A DNA stretch of 64,000 nt from assembly GCA_028335825.1 (NCBI GenBank), contig JAIOKI010000006.1, positions 372,001 through 436,000 of the forward strand. Direction: 5' to 3'. Below are positions 10,056 through 20,980 of this stretch, piece by piece; positions within the stretch are counted from its first letter, which is position 1, and every line of letters starts with the position of its first letter. A program made the translations under genes and the position numbers. The notes below the pieces were generated by a model. It was not told the DNA's origin, did no database searches, and was given only the letters and a program-made list of their open reading frames with translations. The DNA comes from Nosema muscidifuracis. Taxonomy: Eukaryota > Microsporidia > Nosematidae.

Positions 10056-11255
10056 TTTTTGTTTTATATTCAAATCATTTTATAATCTATTTATTACTTT
10101 AAAAATTAATATAAACATTATATTCTTCTTTATGACTGCTTCTCAGGTATACAGCCCGTTCTTGAATAAAACTTTAAAGAACTTACACAATATTCGCAAA
10201 CTTTTTATTTATAGACTCATATTTTTCATATAATTTTACTTTATCGAATTGTAAGACATCATGAACAATATAAATTTACTCTTTAAGACGCTCTTTTAAA
10301 GGCCCACTATATTTTTTTATTATTATAACTATTTTTCTAAATAATCATTCTATTATCTGCCAATTCTATCTATACCCTAGCAAAATCATAATATAATTCA
10401 TTAGATATGCATTTTTACAAGATTTTTATAAATCTCTATTTCTAAATTATCAACTTCAAAAATCAGATTTTCTTTCAAATTAACTTAAATATCTTTAAAT
10501 TCTAGTTTCATAGATAATATTTCTTATTGGTTTATCAACATAAAAAAGATCTATTCATTTATATATATAAAAAGTTTGAATTTTAACATTTATTCAACCT
10601 TTAATAATAAAAGTACATAAGATATTGAAGATAATAATTTTGCTTAAAATAGTCAATATTTCATAAAATATAATTAGAATTTAATTTCAATTCGTATAAG
10701 TTTACATAATATTATTTTAATAAAAAACTAAGATAAAATTACCAAATAATTCAAGTAGACGCACAGTAAATGTTTTATACACAGAGTTATTTTATTCTAT
10801 TCAGTTATTTAAAAGTCATTCTTGTTCTCATAATGGAAAAGCTTTTACTAGTACATCCATATATATAAAAAGTTTAAAATTTATTTATTTTATAATCTCT
10901 AATAAAAGTACATTCTCATTCTGAGAACAGAGAAGCAGTAGCCATTCTTTAAAATAAAAAATATATATTAGTATCCGAGAGAAATCCCCGACTTACAATC
11001 AGATAAATTTAAATCTAAAAATTCGTGTTGCACACCAGCACATCATTAAAGTCAATTTGTAAGTTTTAACATCCTTTAATTAGACGTTTAAGTTAATAAA
11101 AAATTAATTTTAAAGCTTTTGTGATAAATCCAAAAAAATGAATGTTTTTGAACTTTACGATATTTTTTATTCAATATGATTTTTTAAATTGGAATGCTGG
11201 TATTAAAATTGAAATAGTACTGAAACATGGATTTTTGATTTATAATTTTACACCC
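10056..11255. other. intergenic region, no gene seen
   Basis: About 1.2 kb of AT-rich DNA upstream of the DusA gene. It contains an 8-bp inverted pair, ACTTACAA near 10992 and TTGTAAGT near 11059, bracketing a slightly GC-richer stretch with GTGTTGCACACCAGCACAT. I see no tRNA fold or credible reading frame. Confidence 0.5.
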
Positions 11256-12224
11256 ATGTCCACCTTTGAAGACAATAAATTTACCAAAGAAATTTCACTG
11301 GCACCTATGCTTGAAGTAACTACTGCAAATTTTAGAAAACTTGTAAGAATATCATCTGAAAAAACAATTCTATTCACTGAAATGATAGTTGCGAGTACAA
11401 TTTTACACATTCAGACTGATAAACTAATAGAACGACTCGGAACAATTGATGCTAACACTATAGTGCAAATAGGTGGATCCGATCCCGAGGAAATTTCCAA
11501 CGCAATTAGTATTTTACAAAAACATGGATGTACTCAGTTCAATTTAAATGTTGGATGTCCTAGTTCAAGAGTACAAAAAGGATGCTTTGGTGCAATTCTT
11601 ATGAAAGATAAATGTTTAGTCAGTGATATTGTTAACAGTGTTTTTACAAAGTGTAAAACGGTACTTTCGCTTAAAATTCGTACTGGAGTTGATGAATGTG
11701 ATTCTTATGATTTTTTTAAAGATTTCGTTACTTATCTTGTCACAAATACACCCGTTTCAAAATTCTATGTACACGCGCGTAAGTGTTGGCTTAAAGGACT
11801 ATCACCAAAACAAAATAGAAATATTCCACCTTTAAATTACGATTTTGTGTACAGAATTAAAGAAGATTTTCCGCATATCAAATTTATATTAAATGGTGGG
11901 CTTAAGGGCGTCAGAGATATAGAAAAACTCAAGAATCTTGACGGTATGATGATAGGCAGAGAAGCTGTTAAAAATATTTTAGTTTTTAAATCAATTGATG
12001 AACATCTCTATGGTACTACTGATAAAAATGTAGATGATATACTATGCGAATATCTCCAAGAATTTAATGGTAATTCTCAAGTTGATTTTAGGATTCTTGG
12101 ACCTATTCAGCATATTTTCCATGGTCAGAAGGGCACAAAGAAGTTTAAAATATTTCTTAATGAAGCAGTTAGACAAAAATATACTATTGATAAAGTCATT
12201 GAACAACTTAATACATTTAATTAA
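11256..12224 (+). CDS. tRNA-dihydrouridine synthase, DusA type
   Basis: A 322-aa flavoenzyme that reduces uridine to dihydrouridine in tRNA D loops. Visible signatures are SLAPMLEVT at the start of the barrel, FTEMIV, VQIGGSDPEE, NLNVGCPSSRVQKGCFGA with the catalytic Cys, KIRTGVDECDSYDF, HARKCWLKGLSPKQNR, ILNGGLK and MMIGREA. The HARK-WLKGLSPKxNRxIPPLxY block and the length match bacterial DusA much better than eukaryotic Dus1-4. The start is placed at the ATG directly after CACCC, which removes 38 residues of AT-rich leader from the longest frame. It may be a bacterial acquisition. Confidence 0.9.
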   Translation: MSTFEDNKFTKEISLAPMLEVTTANFRKLVRISSEKTILFTEMIVASTILHIQTDKLIERLGTIDANTIVQIGGSDPEEISNAISILQKHGCTQFNLNVGCPSSRVQKGCFGAILMKDKCLVSDIVNSVFTKCKTVLSLKIRTGVDECDSYDFFKDFVTYLVTNTPVSKFYVHARKCWLKGLSPKQNRNIPPLNYDFVYRIKEDFPHIKFILNGGLKGVRDIEKLKNLDGMMIGREAVKNILVFKSIDEHLYGTTDKNVDDILCEYLQEFNGNSQVDFRILGPIQHIFHGQKGTKKFKIFLNEAVRQKYTIDKVIEQLNTFN

Positions 12225-13079
12225 ATATGCCTATAAGATGTTTCCGTTATTTTATTATTTTTGTTTTTTAACTTCACCACCAATTATTATATTTAGAATT
12301 TGTTAATTGCTGCTTATCTTCTCTATCTTATATTATTGATTATAACCATGCAAAGTAGTCTTTTCTATTGAATTGTAATTTGTCTTGCTGTATGACATAT
12401 AAGAATACATGTTTATTTTCTAAAATAGAATTAATAGATTTATGTTGTATTATTTAATTAAGAATTATATCTTTTCTTTCTGTTTTTTTATTTCAAGCTT
12501 TCTTGTCAAAAGAGAGCAAGGCTTAAAGAGATTTTCATTTCTTTTCATCAGTAGTTTAACAAGAATCTCCTAAGAATCAATAATTAAATACACTCATTAA
12601 TGAGGTCTGTAAATTAATTAACTTTTTGTATTTGTGACTATGAGATTTCATATTAGCACGTAGTTAAATATTTTAGTCTTGCATCCATGTATTAGTTCCA
12701 AATCACTCTCCAAGATATCATATTTTCATAGATTTTTAATTCAAACATGTTGAAGATTGTCAATATATGTGACTCCTGGATTTAAAATCACTATTTTTTC
12801 GATCTTTTATCGATTACCAAAATATTTAATTAATATAATTTACTTTAATATCGGTTTTTAGTTGTAATGACTCTAATTTCTACGAATTTGTTAGCTACAA
12901 CCTTTTGAAATATATGAATTCTTAAATTATTCACTGCTTGTCGAATCTTGTATTTTTTGTGCAATAGTATGTATATACATGCATTTGACAGCTGATACTT
13001 ATTAATATTTTTATTTATTTAAGTTTATTTTTCAATGATAAATTCAACAAATTTATTGTTAAGAAAAGAGCATTTTCAA
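12225..13079. other. intergenic region, no gene seen
   Basis: About 850 bases between the DusA gene and tRNA-Ile, of mixed AT-rich composition with no tandem repeat or convincing frame. A small frame overlapping the Dus 3' end is a shadow. Confidence 0.5.
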
Positions 13080-13153
13080 GCTCTGGTAGCTCAGCCGGTT
13101 AGAGCGTCGTGCTAATAACGCGAAGGCCCTGGGTTCGAATCCCAGTCGGAGCA
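13080..13153 (+). tRNA. tRNA-Ile (AAT)
   Basis: Cloverleaf: acceptor GCTCTGG/TCGGAGC, anticodon stem TCGTG/CGCGA with loop CTAATAA (AAT), T arm CTGGG-TTCGAAT-CCCAG, discriminator A. There is no intron. A TTTTT run follows at once. Its 3' end lies only 3 nt from the stop codon of the convergent membrane-protein gene. Confidence 0.95.
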
Positions 13154-13156
13154 TTT

Positions 13157-14062
13157 TTATAAAAACAGATAGCCTAAATTGCTTGATTCATGTGCTATTT
13201 CTTCTTTTTCTTTTTTGTATTCTTTTTGTACCTCAGTAAAATTCATTAGATTATCAAACGTTTCTTGTTCTTTACAGAATATTATATTACATACATTGTA
13301 TATCGTAAGTTGTACATACAAAGTTTTTAACAAATACAACAAATCCATACACCACTTTTTGTCTGATGATTCTGCTACCATAAGATATATTACTGGTATT
13401 CTGTACATTATTTCTAATAATAATTGTAATGTTATCAGTTTACACTTAGTTTTCAGTCTTAGAAATATATATTCATATTCATAGGTTTCTATTAGATTAT
13501 ATTTTTCTACATGTCGTTCAGCTAAACTTGTTTGAAGGAAGAATGTGGCAAGAAGAACTGATTCAGAAATTTGAAACATTTCTAATACAAACATCTTGAG
13601 ATAAGAATAGTCATGAAATATAATAAGAATAAGGGGGTACCATATTAAACGTATGAATGAATATAATAACAAAAATTTTGTGTATATTATTGGTTCCTTA
13701 TCATATATAAGTGGTATAACTATATTCAAACTAAAAAACATAACTGATTTGATAAGTGTTTCATATACACACTCCATATAAATCATTATCTGTGATATGT
13801 CATCTAAATGAATAGATCTGTAAATTAAAAATGATTTTTTGTATCCAATAAATGTACCCAGTGAGTTATAAGCTATAAGAGATATTAATGTACAAAATAC
13901 CATTATTATAAGAACAGCCTTCTTTTTCTTTATAGTTCCTGCTTGGTGTAGGTAAGTGGATGTGTGTATCTCTTTAGTAAATTTCTTAGTGAAAATTATC
14001 ATATGTGTAAGTAATAGTATTAAAGTAATCAGGTAGGGTTGTGGAGATATTTTTAGTTCCAT
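13157..14062 (-). CDS. polytopic membrane protein, unknown
   Basis: A 301-aa protein with about six or more hydrophobic helices (for example YLITLILLLTHMIIF near residues 10-24, AVLIIMVFCTLISLIAY near 49-65 and VMFFSLNIVIPLIY near 107-120), with short charged loops and a Lys/Glu-rich C-terminal tail. No CAAX-protease, transporter or acyltransferase motif is visible to me. There is no CCC or GGG element directly before this ATG, unlike most genes here. The reading frame is long for a GC-poor region, and I take it as real. Confidence 0.65.
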   Translation of the reverse strand: MELKISPQPYLITLILLLTHMIIFTKKFTKEIHTSTYLHQAGTIKKKKAVLIIMVFCTLISLIAYNSLGTFIGYKKSFLIYRSIHLDDISQIMIYMECVYETLIKSVMFFSLNIVIPLIYDKEPIIYTKFLLLYSFIRLIWYPLILIIFHDYSYLKMFVLEMFQISESVLLATFFLQTSLAERHVEKYNLIETYEYEYIFLRLKTKCKLITLQLLLEIMYRIPVIYLMVAESSDKKWCMDLLYLLKTLYVQLTIYNVCNIIFCKEQETFDNLMNFTEVQKEYKKEKEEIAHESSNLGYLFL

Positions 14063-14815
14063 GTGTGTTTATTATATTTTTAATAAATAAATAATTTGTT
14101 ACAGTTTCATCTGTTTAATCAAAAAAAACAAAATATTTATAAATTTGATTTTTTAATTTAGATACTATTTTTTTCTAAATAAGATTAGAAAAAAATAAAT
14201 TATTTGATAGAGAAGTTTTATTCAAATTCCAATAGGAAATCACATGAAAATAAAAATTTCAGATATAATTATATTATCAAATATACCTTTAGACATCAAA
14301 CTTATTTTTTAATTAGTCTTGTACTATTCTTTTCCAAAAATAAACATATATCATTAACTATAAAAATATATTTTTCATGTAATCAAAAGCATCATCAATA
14401 TAGAAAATTAAATAAATTGCATTATTTATGTTTCTATTTTACTTATTTGTTATAAAAATACTTTCTAAATTATCAGTAATTTTTATATACTATCAATCAA
14501 AATTCATATAAAAAAATTTATTTAATAAAGTTAAAATTCTAATTCTACATATTTTATTAAAAAAATGTCTTCCAATTCGTTTCTAATTAACATTTATTCA
14601 TTTCACTTGAATTTTTAACTGCACTTTTTTATAATTAATAAAAGAAATTCTTCTGTATTATTTTAAATCAACTAAAATATTTTTTACTCCAATATGAAAA
14701 TAATATCTATGAGAAGTTATTTAATAATGTTTTATTGTTTAACTTACAATTATAAAAAATTAGCATAATTAATTTTAGTCTACCCTCATTCTTTTTGCTT
14801 TTTTTTATCCCCTAA
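14063..14815. other. intergenic region, no gene seen
   Basis: About 750 AT-rich bases. An 83-codon open frame on the plus strand (14204-14455) has no start motif and random-looking composition, so I do not call it. Confidence 0.5.
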
Positions 14816-15211
14816 ATGATAACTAAAGATACGCGATTCGTTGATCTTCCTCAAAATATCAAGCATAAACTTATTAATATACACAGACTTAGTCATCAAG
14901 TATATTTACAATCAGAGAAGCTTTCTATACCCACATTTACAGATTTATATACCCAAGTAGTTAATCTACAGACATCTGCTTTACAGAGAAATCTCAATAG
15001 TCTTAATAATAATTTTAATACATTAACTAATTTGCCAAGCAAAGCTGATATGGGATATGTAGAAGAAGAACTTAAGAAAGATATTGAAAGATTAAAATTA
15101 GATGTAGAAATGTATAAAGAGACTTATGAGAATGTAGATTTTTGTGGGGTATTAGAGACTACTTATAAGATGTTATATAAGAGATACGATTCAATAATTA
15201 AAAAATTTTAA
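14816..15211 (+). CDS. small coiled-coil protein, possibly Nup49/Nup58-like
   Basis: A 131-aa helical protein. The opening FVDLPQNIKHKLINIHRLSH followed by a SEKL segment recalls the start of the structured coiled-coil region of the central-channel nucleoporin Nup58/Nup49, where an F-x-LP-x-x-IK pattern leads into heptads. The rest (about 60-130) is Lys/Glu heptad-like. No FG repeats are present, so if the match holds it is a stripped-down form. The start is supported by ATCCCCTAA just before the ATG. The nucleoporin call is tentative; the gene itself is convincing. Confidence 0.55.
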   Translation: MITKDTRFVDLPQNIKHKLINIHRLSHQVYLQSEKLSIPTFTDLYTQVVNLQTSALQRNLNSLNNNFNTLTNLPSKADMGYVEEELKKDIERLKLDVEMYKETYENVDFCGVLETTYKMLYKRYDSIIKKF

Positions 15212-15418
15212 ATTTCTATTTTATTAAATATAAGAAAATCATTGTTGTTGTAGGAAGAATTATTGCTAAAAAAACATACTTTATTTTAAAGGTCACTCTT
15301 TATGTAACAATGAGTGATAAATTAAGTCATCACGTAACCAAGTTACTTGATCTCAAAATTGTTATTAAAAATATATGATATCTCAAAAAAAACATGATTA
15401 TAAATTTTATAAAAAAAT

Positions 15419-15490
15419 TGGAGAATATGGGTATCGAACCCATGACCTCTTACTTGCTAAGCAAACACTCTACCGCTGAGCTAATTCCCC
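15419..15490 (-). tRNA. tRNA-Ala (AGC)
   Basis: Read on the minus strand: acceptor GGGGAAT/ATTCTCC, D arm with AGCTCAGCGGTAGAGT, anticodon loop containing AGC, T arm ATGGG-TTCGATA-CCCAT, discriminator A. There is no intron. Confidence 0.95.
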
Positions 15491-15766
15491 TTAACAATTA
15501 AGGTATGTTTACATATAAACGTATTGAAATCATTATGAATTTAAAGACGTGATAATTCGTATATTGAATGTTTATATTTAAGTAAAAAAGACAATTCATT
15601 TAACGTTTAAATATTCAATTTATATTAAAATTTAAAAACATGAGATTTTTTATCTAATTATAATAACAGGATCTATAATATATTAATATACATAACTTAT
15701 TAGATATCTTATTGTTTGGACTATTTTATTTTGTTACAAAAAAATATATTTTTTTTACCCTAAAGA

Positions 15767-17092
15767 ATGAGAGAAATTATTTCATTACACATTGGACAAG
15801 CAGGAGTACAAATAGGAAATGCCTGTTGGGAATTATATTGTAAAGAGCATGGATTAAATCCTGATGGTAGTTTAGATCCAAATGCTATGGAAGATGAAGG
15901 TGCTCAGTCTTTTTTTTCACAGACATCCGCTGGTACTTACGTGCCAAGAACTTTAATGGTTGATCTTGAGCCTGGTGTTATTGATTCTATAAAGACTAGT
16001 AAATATCGAAATTTATTTCATCCAGAACAGTTAATTCATGGTAAGGAAGATGCAGCCAATAATTATGCTAGAGGTCATTATACTGTTGGTAAGGAAATCA
16101 TAGAACCTGTTATGGAGCAAATAAGAAAAATGGCTGATAATTGTGAAGGACTTCAAGGATTCCTTATTTTTCACAGTTTTGGTGGTGGTACTGGATCAGG
16201 ATTTGCTTCTCTTCTTATGGATTTATTAAATTCTGAATATGGTAAAAAAAGTAAGCTTGAGTTTAGTGTCTACCCTGCTCCTGGAATATCTACAGCTGTA
16301 GTTGAGCCTTATAATAGTGTACTAACCACACATGCTACACTTGAACACAGTGATTGTTCATTCTTAGTAGATAATGAAGCAATTTATGATATGTGTAGAA
16401 ATTTGGGAATTGAAAGACCTCATTATTCTGATATTAATAGAATAATAGCACAGGTAGTTTCTTCTATAACATCTTCATTAAGATTTACAGGTACATTAAA
16501 TGTTGATTTGACTGAATTTCAAACAAATTTAGTACCTTATCCTAGAATTCATTTCCCTTTAGTGGCTTATTCTCCAATGTTAAGTGCAGTCAAAGCATCT
16601 CATCAAAAATTAAGTGTTCAAGAAATTACTAATGCCTGTTTCGAACCAGCCAATCAGATGGTTAAATGTGATACAAAGAAGGGAAAGTATATGGCTTGTT
16701 GTTTATTATTTAGAGGAGATGTTAAATCTAAAGATGCTAATGAAGCTACAGCTAATGTTAAATCTAAAAAGAAGATTCAGTTCGTTGAATGGTGTCCTAC
16801 TGGATTTAAGGTAGGTATTAATGATAGGAAACCTACAGTATTAGATGGACAAGCTATGGCAGAAGTTTCCAGAGCTGTATGTGCTTTAAGTAATACTACA
16901 GCTATAGCTGAAGCATGGAGAAGAATAGATTCTAAATTTGATTCTATGTTTGGTAAAAGAGCTTTCGTACATTGGTATGTCAGTGAAGGTATGGAAGAAG
17001 GAGAATTTAGTGATGCAAGAGATAATTTAGCTGATCTTGAAAATGAATATAATGAAATATTGTGTAGTGGAGATCCATCAGAAACTGATTAA
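15767..17092 (+). CDS. alpha-tubulin
   Basis: A 441-aa alpha-tubulin forming spindle and cytoplasmic microtubules. It has the N-terminal [16 protein letters not shown], the nucleotide-binding GGGTGSG near residue 142, and the alpha-specific catalytic-loop region at about 245-260 ([14 protein letters not shown]). Residue 40 is Ala rather than the acetylated Lys. The tail is short ([11 protein letters not shown]) and lacks the terminal EEY that is detyrosinated in many eukaryotes, in keeping with an organism without cilia. The start is preceded by TACCCTAAAGA. The following 400 bases are tandem repeats. Confidence 0.97.
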   Translation: MREIISLHIGQAGVQIGNACWELYCKEHGLNPDGSLDPNAMEDEGAQSFFSQTSAGTYVPRTLMVDLEPGVIDSIKTSKYRNLFHPEQLIHGKEDAANNYARGHYTVGKEIIEPVMEQIRKMADNCEGLQGFLIFHSFGGGTGSGFASLLMDLLNSEYGKKSKLEFSVYPAPGISTAVVEPYNSVLTTHATLEHSDCSFLVDNEAIYDMCRNLGIERPHYSDINRIIAQVVSSITSSLRFTGTLNVDLTEFQTNLVPYPRIHFPLVAYSPMLSAVKASHQKLSVQEITNACFEPANQMVKCDTKKGKYMACCLLFRGDVKSKDANEATANVKSKKKIQFVEWCPTGFKVGINDRKPTVLDGQAMAEVSRAVCALSNTTAIAEAWRRIDSKFDSMFGKRAFVHWYVSEGMEEGEFSDARDNLADLENEYNEILCSGDPSETD

Positions 17093-17099
17093 ATGAAAT

Positions 17100-17520
17100 G
17101 ATTTTAAGTATTTAAGATTTCTTGTATTTATTTTAGGTCTTTTTGTATGTATTTTATCTAAGGTTTTTGTATTAATTTATTTTAGGTCTTTTTCTATTAA
17201 TTTATCTAAGGTCTTTTATATATGTATTTTATCTAAGTTTTTTCTATTAATTTATCTAAGGTTTTTATGTATGTATTTTATCTAAGGTTTTTTTTGTATG
17301 TATTTATGCTATTCAATTATTTTATTTTAGGTCTTTTTGTATGTATTTTATCTAAGATTTTTATATATTTATTTTAGGTCTTTTTGTATGTATTTATCTA
17401 AGATTTTTATGTATTTTATTTTAGGTCTTTTTGTATGTATTTATCTAAGATTTTTATGTATTTTATTTTAGGTCTTTTTGTATGTATGTATTTTATCTAA
17501 TGTTTTATTCTTTATTAGTA
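17100..17520. repeat. degenerate tandem repeat downstream of alpha-tubulin
   Basis: Imperfect units combine TTTTAGGTCTTTTTGTATGT and ATTTTATCTAAGATTTTTAT. Roughly ten partial copies vary in spacing. Confidence 0.8.
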
Positions 17521-18800
17521 TAAGTTTATAATAATAAAGAATGGTAGTTTTTTAAAGTAAGGATTGATAATATTAAGTTAATCAAAATAATTTTATTTTT
17601 CATTAAATTTCAAATGTATAGACTAATTAATTTTATATTATAGAAACTCACTTCTAAGTAAATATCTAACTAATGATTTACCAATTTTCACTGTCATTTA
17701 AATTGATATTTTAATTCAAATATTTAATATGCTAAAATTTAAAAATACTAATATAATCTTCCAAATAAAATGTTTTTCAATATTTTTAAGTAATTAAATG
17801 AGAAAACTAACCTTAAAATGTTTATTTAGGAAGATATAAATTTTTTGAAATAAATAAACTTAAGTGCTTGACATAAAATTGGGGTTTATTAAACAATAAA
17901 ATATACATAAACTAAAAAAAATCTATAAAGAAATAAAAGTTATTTAATTTTATTTCAAAATATTTGAATTTATTTGATACAAGATATAAGCATTCAATAA
18001 TTATATTAAATATTTCATTTCTTATTTTACTATGTATTTTAGTTTTTATTATCCCTTTTAAATTTATTCATGTTATTTTTAAATGGTGTACCACAATAGT
18101 CTATTTCTTATATAATAAAAGAGTATTGAGATTTGAATGGTCTATTTATTATATAATAAGAGAACATGAAATTTGAATAGTCTATTTTTTATATAATAAG
18201 AGAATATGAAATTAAGACACCTTTTCTAGTGTGTAAATATAAAATTTTAATATATTAAATAATTAAAAACGATATTTCATTAAATTAAGATACCTTTTCT
18301 AGTGTTTAATATTAAAAAATGATATTTTTTAGATATAAAATTTAACTAAATAAATTTAGACATGTTAAGCTTCAAAGGCAAAGAAATGATATAATTTATA
18401 TATTATTAAATATAAACTATAAAATTAAAACTTTATGATCAATTTTTAATTTAATAATATATTTAGAAAACTATTACTATGAAGCAAAAAGAAAAGAAAT
18501 CTCTATGTTTATTTTTCCTATCACATAATATTTTTATTAAATAAGATTGTATTTTTATAAATATATTCATATAAAATATCGTGGTATCTCTACATATAAA
18601 TAATAACATCTTTATAATAGTTTTTATTTATTTAAGAGGTCTGTCAAAATAAATTAAAAAATATAAGAAAGTTCCATAGCTAAAAGTCATGTAAGGAAAA
18701 AGAATTAAATAATCTTTATTTGAACTTTAAATAAGATGTGATACAATTTAACTATTTCCTATAAAAAGTTTAAAATTAACCATCTTTAAAAATATATCTC
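17521..18800. other. intergenic region, no gene seen
   Basis: About 1.3 kb of AT-rich DNA. At 17862-17905 it holds one copy of a dispersed sequence beginning AAGTGCTTGACATAAA, which recurs at 36809. At 18110-18220 it has a short repeat around TCTATTTATTATATAATAAG. No convincing reading frame. Confidence 0.5.
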
Positions 18801-18811
18801 TGTTAAAAATG

Positions 18812-18990
18812 AAAATATATCTTCATTGTTAAATAAAAATACTTCATTATTTTCTTATAAAAATATATCACCTTTGTTAAATAAAAATATATCTCCTTTG
18901 TTAAATGAAAATATATCACCTTTGTTAAATAAAAATACATCTCTATTGTTAAATAAAAATACTTTATTATTTTCTTATAAAAATCTTTTA
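18812..18990. repeat. tandem repeat, about 24-bp units
   Basis: Repeats of TTAAATAAAAATATATCTCC-like units directly upstream of the SNARE-like gene. Open frames on both strands here are only reflections of the repeat. Confidence 0.8.
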
Positions 18991-19004
18991 TACACCCTCT
19001 TTTT

Positions 19005-19397
19005 ATGATACTAGAAGAAGATTGTACACTAGAGAAAATAAAAGATATTATTTCAAAATATTCATCAGCCAAGGCAATGTTTAATGATGAGAGTATCCTA
19101 TCAGAAATAGATTCATCAAAATCAATTATCAAATCAGAAATTTTATCAGGAAATATGATTAGTGATAGATTATCAGATTTAAGTAAACAGATAGAAGAAA
19201 TTAAAATTAAAAATGATAAAATGGGTATTGATGAGTGTACTAGGTGTATAAAGACAATGGATAAGATGAAAAAAGATATAGAAATTATTAAAAATAGGAA
19301 TTTGAATATAAGAAAGAAAATACAATATTTAAGAATAAGTGGAGGAATTGGATTTATTTTATGTATTGTAATGTATATCATAAATAAATTAAAATAA
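19005..19397 (+). CDS. tail-anchored coiled-coil protein, SNARE-like
   Basis: A 130-aa protein with an N-terminal helical part, a heptad-rich region (about 55-105, containing ISDRLSDLSKQIEEIKIKND) and one C-terminal hydrophobic segment (about 111-126, GIGFILCIVMYI) ending in a few charged residues. This is the layout of a small Qb/Qc SNARE or another tail-anchored vesicle protein, but I cannot assign a subfamily. ACACCCTCTTTTT precedes the ATG. Confidence 0.55.
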   Translation: MILEEDCTLEKIKDIISKYSSAKAMFNDESILSEIDSSKSIIKSEILSGNMISDRLSDLSKQIEEIKIKNDKMGIDECTRCIKTMDKMKKDIEIIKNRNLNIRKKIQYLRISGGIGFILCIVMYIINKLK

Positions 19398-20058
19398 TAT
19401 TATATTAATATAAAGTTAATGTATTTGTAATTTGATAAATAAGAGGGTGTATTTATTATAATATTTTCTTATATTTAATATGATATTTTCTTATTTTATA
19501 TTTATTATAATATTTTCTTATATTTAATATGATATTTTCTTATTTTAGTAGTTAAATTTATCTTATCTTATATTTATTATAATATTTTCTTATTTTATAT
19601 TTATTTTATCTTATTTTATATTTATTTTATATTTATTATAATATTATTTTAATTTATATTTATATTTATTTTATCTTATCTTATATTTATTATAATATTT
19701 TCTTATTTTATATTTATTTTTTTTGCTTAATTAAAATGACATAAGTAAAATATAGTTAAAAACCAGTATAGATAAAGTCTATATTAATTTAATTTAAAAA
19801 AAGACCCTGTACTGTGACTTTTTAGGTATAAATTTTATCATTATCTTTATACTATTTAAGAAACAAATATATTATTTAGAATTCTTTATTTTTTAAATCA
19901 GTCTTTAGTCATCATGAAAGTTTTAATATCTATAATATTTAATTGTTATATATTACTTATAATAAAGTATTTAATTTTTATATATTATTTATAATATTTA
20001 TTTAATATCTATTAAGTCATTTTTTATATATTATTTATAATATCATATTTAATTAATA
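19398..20058. repeat. AT-rich intergenic region with tandem repeats
   Basis: Positions 19440-19720 are repeats of TTTATTATAATATTTTCTTA with insertions. The remainder is unstructured AT-rich DNA. Confidence 0.7.
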
Positions 20059-20547
20059 TTAATTTATGCATACATGCATAAATATAAATATAAAAATAAT
20101 GCATAAAATCTTAAGTATCTCATCATGAAGTCTAAAATTCTTATTAATAAAATAATAATAAAAGAGAATATATACAGACATTACAATAATTCTTATATAA
20201 GAATATTTATATAAGAAAATATATAAAGGTAAATATGTAAATGATAGTATATTTATATACAATATATATAAAAAAGAGTATAAATTATTAAATATAAATA
20301 TGAAAATAGAGAATATTGCTAGATATAAAATAATATATAAATATACTAGTATTAGTCTAATAAGAATATCTGAATATCTTAAATATATTGATATAGTAGA
20401 AAATATTAAAAGAAAAGAGTAAGGAATTAGTATATGAAAGATATAAAGAGATCTTTGAGGTATTTTTAGAAATATAAATGATCTAAGATAATCTATTAAT
20501 ACAAATTTATAATCTATTTTCTTTCTTCTTATATCTCTTACTACCAT
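20059..20547 (-). CDS. small polytopic membrane protein, unknown
   Basis: A 162-aa, very hydrophobic protein with about four transmembrane helices after a basic N terminus (MVVRDIRRKKIDYK). ACGGGGT sits directly before the ATG, a GGG-type start element that three other genes in the window may share. Ile/Leu/Phe/Tyr dominate, partly through AT bias. I do not recognise the family. It shares only MVVR with the next membrane protein (22532), probably by chance. Confidence 0.5.
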   Translation of the reverse strand: MVVRDIRRKKIDYKFVLIDYLRSFIFLKIPQRSLYIFHILIPYSFLLIFSTISIYLRYSDILIRLILVYLYIILYLAIFSIFIFIFNNLYSFLYILYINILSFTYLPLYIFLYKYSYIRIIVMSVYILFYYYFINKNFRLHDEILKILCIIFIFIFMHVCIN

Positions 20548-20980
20548 ACCCCGTATTATTAATTTAAAATACTTATAGGAGATACTCCTTAATATAATTA
20601 TTTAAGATTAATGATATCAATTGATGGATGTAGTAATTGATAAATAAATTAATATATAAATAGATCAATATATAAATAGATTAATATATAAATATTTAAG
20701 ATGATTGAGTTAAATCAAAAAAATAAATATTCAAAATCAATAAATTTATATTTATTTATTAAAATATTATTTATTAATTATAATTAAATTATAATAAAGA
20801 TCTATTTTAATTGATATATAATAAAGATATTTTTATTTAATATTTAATAATAATAAAGATAATTTTATTTAATATATAACAATTTTAATTAATAATTTAA
20901 TAAAAATAAATTAATCAATATAACAAACAAATTTAATCTCTTTTAATATAAAAAAATAATTAAAAAATAAGGATACTAAA
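20548..20980. other. intergenic region, no gene seen
   Basis: AT-rich DNA with short repeats of ATATATAAATAGATCAATAT (about 20650-20700) and TAATAAAGAT units. Confidence 0.5.

Noticed and set aside
14204-14455. 83-codon frame between genes
   Set aside because: Composition of random AT-rich sequence and no start motif.
17100-17520. CRISPR-like array
   Set aside because: The repeats have no unique spacers and vary in unit length; this is a eukaryotic minisatellite.
17964-18176. 70-codon frame in AT-rich DNA
   Set aside because: No start element, random hydrophobic composition, overlaps a short repeat.
18803-19381. 192-codon minus-strand frame
   Set aside because: It is the complement of a tandem repeat and of the SNARE-like gene, with repetitive hydrophobic translation.
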